Part shown: positions 34,071 to 44,737 of the stretch, piece by piece
Layout: each line of letters starts with the position of its first letter
How positions within the stretch are numbered: the stretch's first letter is position 1
NCBI RefSeq assembly: GCF_023053635.1
Contig: NC_086183.1
Location: 32,903,501-32,967,500 of the forward strand
Reading direction: 5' to 3'
Origin: Elgaria multicarinata webbii
Taxonomy: Eukaryota; Chordata; Lepidosauria; Squamata; Anguidae
DNA: 64,000 nucleotides
The notes under the pieces: generated by a model
Told to the model about the DNA's origin: nothing
The model's database searches: none
What the model saw: the letters and a program-made list of their open reading frames with translations, nothing else
Program-made: the position numbers and the translations under genes

Positions 34071-34867
34071 TTTTGGATCACGGAGGGATCCTTCCAACTT
34101 CCCTGTCAACAACTCCAGTGCTGGGGTTTGCCGCCAAACGTGCCAGCTGTCTTGTGTGTCTCTCTGACACCCACTCTGTTTTCTAAAATCTCACTAGCAA
34201 CAAGAATGAAAGTTGCATAACACGAAGCAACCGTCCCACGCATGGGCTGTCTGTCTCGCTTGCCGTCCCTTGGGTTCCGTGCCTGCTCTGGTGGAAAGTG
34301 GATTCATTCTGCACTTTAGCGTTTGACGGTGTTTACCATTGCACATTTGTGGTTTGTGGCTCCCTCTTGAGCTAAATACATCACGGGTCGGCAGAAGGTA
34401 GATCTAGATCTACTGGTAGATCACTGGGTTATTCTTAATAGGTTGGCAAAGTTCTCTCACTCTGGAAATGAAGACGGTTTGTGGTACCTAGGAATGGATA
34501 AATTCCTAGATGACCCTTATGGTTACTTCCACCTCCACAATTCTATGATTCTGAGGAATGCTGGCATATTATGTTCATAATGCCCGGTCCCAGGAGGTCT
34601 GTACATTTCTATGCAAAGCCCAATGGTGGGTCATATGCAACAGTGGCCAAAGGTGATCACCGGGGTATAATATGTGAGCCTAGTTGCCAAGGTGCTCCTG
34701 TTGCTGAGGTTAAAAGGTGTCCAAGTTTCCTGAGTTACTCTACCAGGTTCCCAAGATGCCAAGGAGGTGTGAAATATTACAAGGTGCTCCAGTTGTCAAG
34801 ATGCTCCAGGTAGGATGCCAGCTCGTGCCACATCAAATGCCACACCCCCATGTAACGTTGCCTAAAT

Positions 34868-35249
34868 TCCCAGTGAGACTGATCTCCCTTGGGGCTTAGA
34901 GTTCATTCTGTCTGGTGCAGAGCTGCCCAGGTGAAAATGCCAAGCTGCCTTCTGCATCCTCCCTGGCTCACGTGGTCTGGTTGCTCCTGGCAACAGCATC
35001 TCCTGGAGGGATGGAGGCTGGGTACCAGCCCAAGGCTTTCCCGGCCCAACCCTGCCTCATTGGCAGCCAATGAGAGAGCCCCCCCCAAGCTGCAGTTCAG
35101 GCTGCCCGTCCAATGAAGTTGCTCCAGGGGTGGGGTTAGTGATATCTGCCGCCCTTGACTAGGAAGCCTGGTCTCCGTTCCCCAAGCCATGGCTTGGTGC
35201 TGAGAAGAGAGGGAGGAAAGCCAGCAGTCTGGACAGGAGGAAACAAAAG
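34868..35249 (+). promoter_or_regulatory. Diverged duplicate of the CCAAT promoter/exon block (block B)
   Basis: This is readily aligned by eye with 43520-43912. Both CCAAT boxes are kept (35067-35071 and 35110-35114), as is the GC-box-like stretch. The matching donor position reads AAAG-GTTAAA, which is weaker than the GTAAAC of the other copy. It may be an alternative upstream promoter or a decayed copy. Confidence 0.5.
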
Positions 35250-35885
35250 GTTAAAAAAAAACCTGGGGGCAGAAGTTGTGGCAGTCTGGGAAGAGCTGTG
35301 GGAAGCAGGTTGCAAAAGCTTTGGGGGCTTTCTAATGGAAGTCTTCATCAAGAAAGTCTACTCTCTTCATAAGAAGAATCAGCATCCTCAATGTTCAATT
35401 TTATAGCTAAAGTGTGGAAGCATCAAGGCAGAGCTTTTATTTTTATAAGAAGCTTTGGAACAATTGCCTACTCTCCATGCCACGCTGCCACCGAATTAGT
35501 ACGTGCCATTGACGCAATTGCATGCTCCTCTCCTGTTTACCCCCCTGTCTTCACTTCTCTCTCCTTCCTAGGTTGCCTTCTCTTTGTTGCATTATAGATT
35601 GTAAGTGCCTTGGGGGCAGGGAACGCTCCTCTCATTCTTAGCAAAGTGCTGTTGCTGTTGGCACAATTACCATCTTCAAAGAGAAAGCACCTGGGTTTTC
35701 AACATCTCTTCCTTTCGCCATTTTCATTCCAAATATTTGATCAACTTCAGACTTTTCCTCTGTATAATCCTGAGTTTGTAGCCAGTCAACTTCTTTGATG
35801 AACCATCATGGTCAATGTTGCCCTCAACTTGTCATTTATTTACGAGATTGCAGACAACCATATAATAATAATAACAATAACATCA

Positions 35886-36448
35886 CGCCAGTCCTTTTAC
35901 AACTTCATTGGCTGCCAGTCCAGGTCCGGGCCCGATTCAAAGTGCTGGTACTAACATACAAAGCCCTAAACGGCTTGGGGCCAGGTTATTTGAAGGAACG
36001 CCTCCTCCCATATGTACCTGCCCGGACCTTAAGATCACCCACAGGGGCCCTTCTCCGTGAGCCCCTGCCAAAGGAAGTGAGGCAGGTGGCTACTAGGAGC
36101 AGGGCCTTCTCCGCTGTGGCACCCCGGCTGTGGAACGAGCTCCCCAGAGAGGTCCGCCTGGAGCCTACGCTGTATTCTTTTTGTCGCCAGCTGAAGACCT
36201 TTTTATTCTCTCAGTATTTTAACACCTACATTTAAACTTTGCTGTTTTAATTCTGTATTTTAATCTTATACCAATTTCTGCTGTGTGGTTTTATCCTGAT
36301 TGTGCTTTTTATATTGTATTTTGTATTTGGGTTTTTAGATTGTTGGTTGTTTTATTATGTTCTTAATGGTTTTAATTTTTGTGAACCGCCCAGAGAGCTT
36401 CGGCTATTGGGTGGTATAAAAATGTAATAAATAAATAAATAAATAAAT
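35886..36448 (+). mobile_element. L2 LINE, ORF2 C-terminus and 3' UTR
   Basis: TPVLLQLHWLPVQVRARFKV, LNGLGPGYLKERLLP and [17 protein letters not shown] are read in translation. The tail has GTGAACCGCCCAGAGAGC. Confidence 0.95.
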
Positions 36449-36664
36449 ATTTGTTACCCGCCTCTCCCTCTGGATCGAGGCAGGGTACAACGCAAATAAA
36501 AACACCATAAAATACATAAAACTAATTAAAACGTTTAAAACTAATACCATGTGATAACTTCCACCTTGCTTCTCCAACTTAATCCAGAGAAAGAAAGAGG
36601 GCTACAACTCTCCCAACTTAGTAGAGCAATTCAGACAACCCAAGTGGCAAGTAAACCAATGTTT

Positions 36665-37440
36665 GAGTACATTAGGATAAATGCCAAGTTCTATATCTAG
36701 GAAATAGAAACCAAATGCACAGTTACAAGATGGGGGATACTCGGCTCAGCAACACTACAAGCGAGAAGGATCTTGGAATGGTTGTAGATCACAAGCTGAA
36801 TATGAGCCAACAGTGTGATGTGGTTGGAAAAAAAGCAAATGCTATTTTGGGCTGCATTAATAGAAGTATAGCTTCCAAATTGCGTGAGGTACTGGTTCCT
36901 CTCTATTTGGCCCTGGTTAGGCCTCATCTAGAGTATTGCGTCCAGTTCTGGGCTCCACAATTCAAGAAGGACGCAGACAAGCTGGAGCGTGTCCAGAGGA
37001 GGGCAACCAGGATGATCAGGGGTCTGGAAACAAAGCCCTATGAAGAGAGACTGAAAGAACTGGGCACGTTTAGCCTGGAGAAGAGAAGATTGAGGGGACA
37101 CATGAGAGCACTCTTCAAATACTTGAAAGGTTGTCACACAGAGGAGGGCGAGGATCTCTTCTCGATCCTCCCAGAGTGCAGGATATGGAATAATGGACTC
37201 AAGTGTCAGGAAGCCAGATTCCAGCTGGACATCAGGAAAAACTTCCCGACTGTTAGAGCAGTATGACAATGGAACCAGTTACCTAGGGAGGTTGTGGGCT
37301 CTCCCACCCTGGAGGCCTTCAAGAGGCAGCTGGACAACCATCTGTCAGGGATGCTTTAGAGTGGATTCCTGCATTGAGCAGGGGGTTGGACTCGATGGCC
37401 TTAGAGGCTCCTTCCAACTCTGCTATTCTATGATTCCATG
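36665..37440 (+). mobile_element. CR1 LINE, ORF2 C-terminus and 3' UTR
   Basis: A 183-codon open frame includes [20 protein letters not shown] and [19 protein letters not shown], then the CR1 tail. Confidence 0.95.
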
Positions 37441-38811
37441 AATATGCCTTACTATAGGCACTTACCAGTATTTGGTTGCATCCACTAGGAGTTCGTCTCC
37501 ATCTGCCCTCAAGCCATCTCCTATTCTATGATTCTACATCCATTGGAGTGAATGAGACTTTAGCCCATCTTTATCCCAACAACCCATCTGGCTGCGGGAG
37601 ATAGGAGTTGTAGTCCAACATATCTAGAGGACACTGTTTTGAAGAAGGGTGCTGTAATGAACACACGATTATGTCAAAGCTAACAGATTTGTGTACATGG
37701 AAGGAGTCAAACATGCAACAATTTCCTTCACAACAGGATAATATTTATAGACCATTGGAAAAAGCAAATCTCATGTGATATGATGGATGTATTGGGCTTC
37801 CTATTCATTTTCCTTTAGGTAGCTTTTTCGACGTATGCATTGCCTGAAATGAAAGTGTCTTTTTTTCCCTAGCTGCTGGAGTTTCTCATTCCCCGGGGTA
37901 AAGGAGATGGGTGGGTGGAAATGGGCCCTTTTGATGGCTGGCAGGTCTGAAACCTTAATGTGATGAGATGATGTGATGTCAGTGAGAAGCCCATTACCTT
38001 CCAAGCCCCCCACGCGCGGTCTCTCTTGATGGATGGCCTCTAATGCAGGGCTTCTACCGTGAGGCGGCGGAGTTATGCTGATGAAAGCTTGGGCTGAATC
38101 CACAACTATGCTTTTAGGCCGGCGACGCTGAGAGGACGAACCTTGGCCAAGGGGAAACGGAGTCATCTCAAGCCCTGTTGAGCTGGGATTCAACGAGTCC
38201 AAAACACATTTTAGCCTCTTATTTTAGAGAAGGTTCTTTAATAATCCCTTAATCGTATTAGGGCACAATCTTATGTGTGTTTGGATAGAAAAACGTGCGA
38301 CAACGCCCGGCATTCCTCAGCCAGCAGAGCCCAACATACCTAGAGAGCAGGCGGTTGAAGAAGGGGGAAGGCTCATGGCCTTTTGCTGTTTGCTGTTTTG
38401 TCCTCTAAACGTTCCAACTTCTTCTATCCCTACACAACACCTTTCCCCTCTTGGGGTGTCTTTTGGCTGTCAGCTCAGGGTACAGCAGTACCTCCTCTTC
38501 CTCATGTTTGCCACCCGTCCCCCTCATCTTCTTTGCAGTTCAAAAACAAGTGCACACGGCACGGGTGACTGTTTTTAACAGGCATGAATTCTGCAGTCAA
38601 AGTAGAGCAACAGAAGGTGGGAGCCAGGAGAGGTCCTGGGAGGGTGGGTGGTGTTTTGTGGCTCCTGACAAGCAAACAGCTGCACTTTTTGAGATGATAA
38701 TTATATGGTTTGGGGATGCTGAAGAACCATACTGCAAAGGAGGAGGAGGGGGGGCTGGCGTTATGGCAGGTGTACAAAATTATGCATAGTATGGAGAAAA
38801 TGGATAGGGAG

Positions 38812-38815
<4 letters not shown>

Positions 38816-38863
<48 letters not shown>
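38816..38863. repeat. CT then TA microsatellite
   Basis: About 19 CT units followed by five TA units. Confidence 0.95.
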
Positions 38864-38864
<1 letters not shown>

Positions 38865-39270
38865 ATCCTAGGCCTTTTCTACATGAAGCTTTTAACCCGC
38901 TTTACCAAGGCTTATATTTCTGGATTATTTGCAGGATTAAGATCGGCTCCTTTAAATGTGTTTTTCCCCCAGGGGTTTTCTTTTTCTGCCTTTCATTATG
39001 TTCCATTACACAACCACTAGGTGGTGCTGCGGTATAGTATAATTGGACAAATGAACCAGGGTTTCATGCTGCCATTCAAGGAAATACCAGACTTCCCTCG
39101 TTAGGAAAACAAAACAGAGCCTGCTATAATACTTGCAAAGAACAGAAGAGACCCTGGAGGATGATGATGTTGTGTAAAGCACCCTCAAACTACCGTGAGT
39201 GAGGAATCATGAGTGCTCAATAAATGCCTCGTGGAGAAAGGCTCCTAGAACCTGATGGGGGTCATCCCCT

Positions 39271-39589
39271 AGGGTGACCATAGGAAAAGGAAGACAGGGC
39301 TGCTTTATCTTTAACAGTTGCATAGAAAAGGGAATTTCAGCAGGTGTCATTTGTATATATGGAGAACCTGGTGAAATCCCCTCTTCATCGCAACAGTTAA
39401 AGCTGCAGGAGCTATACTAGAGTGACTAGATTTAAAAGAGGGCAGGGCTCCTGCAGCTTTAACTGTTGCGATGAAGAGGAAATTTCACCAGATTCTCCAT
39501 ATATACAAACGACACCTGGTGAACTTCCCCTTTCAATACAACTGTTAAAGATACAGGAGCCCTGTCCTCCTTTTCATAGGGTCACCCTA
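39271..39589. mobile_element. 319-bp fold-back MITE with 8-bp direct repeats
   Basis: Same length as 6916-7234. CATCCCCT is found at 39263-39270 and 39590-39597. Confidence 0.9.
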
Positions 39590-40946
39590 CATCCCCTGAA
39601 GCTGTTTGGTGGGAGATTGGGACAGATAAAAAGGAAGTACTTCTTCACGTGGCCCATAGTTACACAAAATCATGTCTGAGTATCTCCACATGAAATCGTA
39701 TTACATAACTTGATATCATTAAAACCGTTCCTACCAGTCAGTGGTTGGTTTCTTCTAGAGAATAATGGCAATTTGTTTGACTGCATTGCATGGGGTCGCT
39801 CTGTGGCTCTCTCTTTAACAAAGCCTTCCAATTGTTCCTTGGCCAATTTGTATGGACCGTTAACAGTACCGCCTCTGTCATCCTTCCTCAGCCTGCGCTC
39901 TCAAAATTTGACCGAAACCTCCTAGCTTCCCGACCATTAAACTGCTGACTGAGGCGAATGGAAGTCAAAGTCCAAAACATCTGGAGGTAACCAGATTGAT
40001 GAAGGCTGCATTATAGGAGCCCCCCCCTTAAAGAGCAGACCCACATGACAGCGATCAAATCCGAGGCTTCCCTGGGCTCCTGGATGCTTGGTGCTTGTTC
40101 ATGGTGCAGCGTGCGTGTCCTACTGCACCCCCAAACTCCTCAACCATCTGAGACGCTTCCGGTCCTGCCACCATCCAGTGCCTCTGTGATGTGCCCATTT
40201 TTCCTCCGTCCGTGGAGGTCGGTCTGAACTGGAGCCATAGCAGAGAATGGGTGCCGCAAACTACCCAGAGCCGAACTTTGGGTAGGCAGCTGGGATATTA
40301 TCTATAGGCAAGCTGAAAGCCTCTGTGCCTAGTGCCATTGGCCTCCAAATGTGCCGTCTGCCTGTCTGTGTCTGACGCCCACTCTGTTTTCTGAAAGCTC
40401 ACTAGCAGCAAGAATAGAAGTTGCACAACAGGGATTATCCTTTCAGTCTTGCTTGCCATGCCGTGAGCTCTGTGTTTCCTCTGGCAGAGACTGGATTCAT
40501 TCTGCACTTAATGTCTGAGTGCTCTACATTCATTCATTCATGGCAGCGTTTCCCACGGCACATTTGTGGTTTGTGGCTCAGGCTCCCTCCTGACCCAAAT
40601 ACATCACTGCTTGGCATCTATACATGTGTGGTGGCTGGCCAGAATCCATCCTGTTTGGCATTATGTAGTGGTTGAAGGTGTTCAAAGCATTTCGCACACA
40701 TTATCTCAGCAATACTTACAACAGCCCTGTAAGATAGGACAGCATTCTTCTCTTCATTTTGCAGGTGGGAGTGATTGGGGACTGAGGCAGGAGAGGAGAG
40801 ACCACTTTAGCCTGCCTGTCAGCCAAGTTTAACTGGTCTGGTGACTTACAAACGATAAAATACATGCAAAATTACAGGGTCAAATGGGGGTATGCAAGGC
40901 GGTGCTCTGGAGCCTGGCAGGGGGTGATGCAGACGTCCCTCCAAAC

Positions 40947-41076
40947 CAGCCTTCCTCAACCTGGGGCGCTCCAGATGTGTTGGACTGCATCTCCCAGAAT
41001 GCCCCAGCCAGCTGGCTGGGGCATTCTGGGAGTTGTAGTCCAACACATCTGGAGCGCCCCAGGTTGAGGAAGGCTG
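40947..41076. mobile_element. 130-bp palindromic hAT MITE, perfect 8-bp TSD
   Basis: Flanked by CTCCAAAC at 40939-40946 and 41077-41084. Confidence 0.92.
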
Positions 41077-41115
41077 CTCCAAACGGAGGTGGCAGAAGCT
41101 ACTGCAGAAAGACTA

Positions 41116-41860
41116 AGGGCCTTCCTAGACAAGGGTTTAGCCTGGTGTGAGGCCCGGGCTCCCTGCTGTGCATGCAGATGACGCACAGGGGATCCCGGGG
41201 TCAGGCCGGGCTAAACCCTCCCTTGACCTGGGATAACCAGATCCACTTGTGGCCCGGGGCTGCGGAAAGTCTAGCTGGTTCCTTGGCTTTTCCCGGCTGC
41301 TCGCTTACTCGCGAGTAGCCGGGAGAAGCCATGCACTGGGCACGGCGCTCCATAGGAGTGCTGTGCCCATCAGGCCGGGGTTGAGGGAATCGCGGGGGGG
41401 GGGGGGGAGTGATGGGGGTCAGAGGGGAAAGAGCGGACCCGGCAGGAGGGATGGGAGGAGGAAGAGTGGAGCCAGGGTGGGGAGATCGCGGCCGGAGTGG
41501 TGGTGGAGGGGGCATCGGACATGGTGAGCAAGGGTGGAGAGCGGACAGGCGAGCGAGTGGACGGGCGAGCGAGGGGGCGAGCGGGGGGGGCGAGCAGGGG
41601 GGCATCAGTCATTGTGGGGGGGAATTGGGGGCAGGGGGAGCGGGGAACCCTTTTTTTTTTTAAAAAAAGACTTACCTTTTCGTTGGTGCGCTCCTGCGCA
41701 CATGGCCCCTTTAACTTTTTTTTAAAAATGGAGGACATGACTGGGCTTTCCTTTTCCCGTCGCGTCTGGCATCTGGATGGGCACGACGGCCTGTGCTAAC
41801 TGTAGCACGGGCTTGCTGTGCCTGAAGGCCGGATTCAAAGGTAGGTCTAGCAAGGCCCTA
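41116..41860. mobile_element. GC-rich non-autonomous DNA transposon
   Basis: The ends AGGGCCTTCCTAGAC and GTCTAGCAAGGCCCT are inverted. The interior is very GC- and G-rich (41390-41640). A clear target duplication was not found. It resembles the TIR design of 51631-51779 (both carry CTAGAC/GTCTAG near the ends). Confidence 0.55.
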
Positions 41861-42430
41861 AGACTTTTTAAGGGTTTCTTTTTATAACGAGGCGAAAGAA
41901 AATGACTGACGTTGGATGGACAAGTAACCCAAAATTGTGTTTTAGCCAATTAACTGCAGAACCCCTGGCTTGTGGACCTAATCCAGCCTGTACTCTGCAC
42001 ACAAAGGCTCGCTCTGTGTGAAGTGAAAGGCTTGACGAGCCTGAATAAAATTCATATGTAGTTTCCACCAGAATTTGAAAGAAATATATAATATACTGAG
42101 CTGATGCTTGAACAAGAAGTACAAATGTGTCCATTTTCAACACTAGTCTTTAATGTGGTGCATCTGTGGCAATTTGTATCAGCTTGGTTTGAAATTTTGT
42201 GTGGTTGTAGGCCTCATTAGTTAAATTATAGATGCCCAGTTTCAGGTTATTAGAGGTAACATTTTTGGAAGCAATAGAATTTTGTGGCTTATGGTGTGGA
42301 ACCTTTTGTGTATGTGTGACTCACCTTAACTAAAGAAGTAGTCCTGTGCTCCTTACAGGAATGATTGTGTTCCCTGTATTATGTGTGCCAATATGTTCTC
42401 CCTAATGAGGCAGCTGGTGGTAGGACAGCA

Positions 42431-42478
42431 TGATTTATATCTATCTATCATCTATCTATCTATCCATCTATCTATCTC
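42431..42478. repeat. ATCT microsatellite
   Basis: About ten ATCT-type units with one ATCC variant. Confidence 0.9.
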
Positions 42479-42754
42479 AGCAAACAGACCCAGCTTTTCA
42501 TGGGCTGGAATTGCCTTTAACACAAATGTATAGAGGTGGGCAATATATCATCAACCTCTAACATCTTGCATTGTTTGAGCCTTGCAGTATAACACAATAA
42601 AATATTCCAGGGTCCTTCTTCTCTGCATCAGTTCTTCGTGAGAGTTTTCCTTTCAGGTCAAGCAGGCAAAGCTTTGCTGAAGATCTAGAACTGGTCCATG
42701 AGAGGGGTGACTCTGGAGAATGTTTTGCTGCCTTGTGTCAAATGTGGTTTGGCT

Positions 42755-42850
42755 TTATTTATTTCATTGTATTGATTTGTTTAAAAATATTTCTATACCG
42801 CATATCCAAGTGGTTTACATTGATCAAACTACAATACAAATTCTTTCCTT
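42755..42850 (-). mobile_element. L2-like 3' tail fragment
   Basis: TTTATTTATTTCATTGTATT then TTTCTATACCGCATATCCAA, the reverse of an L2-type ending. Confidence 0.5.
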
Positions 42851-43269
42851 GAGTTGACTGTTCAAGTTTTAGCAGATGGCACTTTCCTGCAGTGCACACC
42901 TGTTCTGGGCAGCACAGTATATTCTAGCTCAGCCTTCCCCAACCTGGTGCCCTCCAGATGTGTTGGACTGCATCTTCTAGCATGCCACCGCCATCATGAT
43001 TGAGCTAGACTGTGCAATTATTATTATTTTTATACACAGAGTAGGCAAGGCAAGAGGAAAGTTGGCCTCCGAGCTGAGAAGGTTAGAGTAGATGGCTTTT
43101 TGATGTCTCCCAAGTTTTCCATATCCTGTGAGGGTTCAAGCCTGCTTCTGAGATAAACTCTTTCTCTCCCTATCATAAGGAATCGTGCAGACAAGACTCC
43201 CTGTTTTCCCCTCTCCTTCTCAGGACCATGACCGCATTAGGGATTAACCAAAGCCAAGGCTCGCCAGCT

Positions 43270-43470
43270 GCATTGCCCAATTATCCAAGGATGCCCCGGT
43301 TGCCCGGGTTACTAAGACATCCAGGTTGCTGGGTTACCAAGATGCTCCAGTCACCCAGGTTACAAAGATGTCCAAGTTGCCTGGGTTACTCCACCGGGTT
43401 GCCAACATGCCCAAGAGGTACCACATCTTATGAGGTGCCCCAGTTGCCAAATGCTCCAGGTAGGATGCCA
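43270..43470. repeat. ~32-bp imperfect minisatellite upstream of block B' promoter
   Basis: Units carry GGTTACTAAGACATCCAGGT-like sequence, repeated five to six times with much variation. The matching part of block B (34690-34810) is similar. Confidence 0.7.
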
Positions 43471-43519
43471 GCTCATGCCACATTGAATGCCACACTCCAA
43501 TGTAACATTGCCTAAATTC

Positions 43520-43912
43520 CCAGTGAGGCTGATCTCCCTTGGGGCTTAGAGTTCATTCTGTCTGGTGCGGAGCTGCCCAGGTGAATATGCCAAGCTGCCT
43601 TCTCCATCCTCCCTGGCTCACGTCGTCGGGTTGCCCCTGGCAACAGCATCCCCTGGAGGGACGGAGGCTGGGTACCAGCCCAAGGCTTTCCCGACCCTGC
43701 CCTGTGCCTTTCTTCAGCCTGGCAGCCAATGAGAGAGACCCTCCAGCTGCAGTTCAGGCTGCCCGTCCAATGAAGTTGCTCCGGGGGTGGGGTCAGCGAT
43801 ATCTGCCGCCACTGGCTGAGAAGGCGGGGCTCCATCCCCAAGCGATGCCTTGGTGCTGATGAAGGAGGAAAGAAAGAAGCGAAGCCAGCAGTCTGGACAG
43901 AAGGACAAACAG
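43520..43912 (+). promoter_or_regulatory. Candidate promoter and non-coding exon 1 of the SNAP25-like gene (block B')
   Basis: Two CCAAT boxes (43736-43740 and 43767-43771) about 30 bases apart are followed by a GC-box-like GGGGGTGGGG near 43783. About 70-100 bases further on lies an exon-like segment ending in the donor CAG-GTAAAC (exon end 43912). The spacing suits an NF-Y/Sp1 TATA-less promoter. It is on the right strand, about 10 kb upstream of the start-codon exon, and SNAP25 itself has a non-coding exon 1. The assignment to this gene is inference. A diverged second copy lies at 34868-35249. Confidence 0.5.
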
Positions 43913-44286
43913 GTAAACATTAAGAGGGGGGGGGGAACAGTTTGTGGGGACAGTTGTTGAAGTCTGGAAAAGGCTGCAGGAAGCAGGTTTCCAAAGCGCA
44001 TGGTAGTTTCTAAGGGAAGTCTCCAAGAAAGTGAGTATTCATAAGAAGAACCGCCACCATCATCAAAAACATCGAGTTTTATAGCTATACAGAGGGGCTA
44101 AACCTCGCAGGCGGAACACCAGCGCTTATTGCCTTCGTAAAGTGGAAAGATGCGGTGTTTCCACATCTCTGCCTTGGAGCGTTTTCATCCCAATATTCGA
44201 TAAACTTCTACCTTTTGGTTTGCGTGAGCCAGAATTCGGAGCGAGCCCCTTTCCGTGGTGCGTCAGAGAATCTGCAAGCTTTTCTT

Positions 44287-44290
<4 letters not shown>

Positions 44291-44342
<52 letters not shown>
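44291..44342. repeat. CT microsatellite
   Basis: About 25 CT units in the putative intron 1 of the SNAP25-like gene. Confidence 0.95.
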
Positions 44343-44344
<2 letters not shown>

Positions 44345-44538
44345 CGACCTGTTGTCGGTTTTCTTTCGGTGGGACCTGTTGGCGATCGTGCAAAGTTTGT
44401 TCACGGTTCTTCTCTATCTTAGACGAGGTGAATTGCAAGGGAAAAGGTGCGTCGTCATGTGCGTGGAGCTACATTCTAGAGACAGGCGATCTAGAAGAGA
44501 AGATCTGGAACCTCTCGAGAGGGGAGGTCGTGAAATGG

Positions 44539-44540
<2 letters not shown>

Positions 44541-44577
<37 letters not shown>
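44541..44577. repeat. GT microsatellite
   Basis: About 18 GT units. Confidence 0.95.
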
Positions 44578-44578
<1 letters not shown>

Positions 44579-44605
44579 GATTTGGGCGCAGTCACCATCC
44601 AGAGG

Positions 44606-44729
44606 AGCCTTCCCAACCTGAGGACCTCCAGATGTGTTGGACTACAACACCCATCACCCCCAGTCAGTATGGAGACAATGGGAATTGTAATCAAACACAT
44701 CTGGAGGGCTCCAGGTTGGAGAAAGCTAA
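44606..44729. mobile_element. Diverged fold-back hAT-like MITE
   Basis: Ends AGCCTTCCCAACCTGAGG and CCAGGTTGGAGAAAGCT. Flanks TCCAGAGG and TCTAGAGG agree at seven of eight positions. Confidence 0.8.
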
Positions 44730-44737
44730 TCTAGAGG

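Larger units (their letters stand above)
34140..38760. repeat. Proximal copy of a duplicated A-B-C block set
   Basis: Three blocks recur in the same order and orientation further downstream: A (about 34140-34380, matching 40365-40570), B (about 34680-35770, matching 43270-44240) and C (about 38380-38750, matching 51000-51350). The blocks are not typical of the interspersed repeats in this window. An L2 (35886-36448) and a CR1 (36665-37440) sit between B and C here and not in the other copy, so they inserted after the duplication or were lost from the other copy. Confidence 0.7.
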
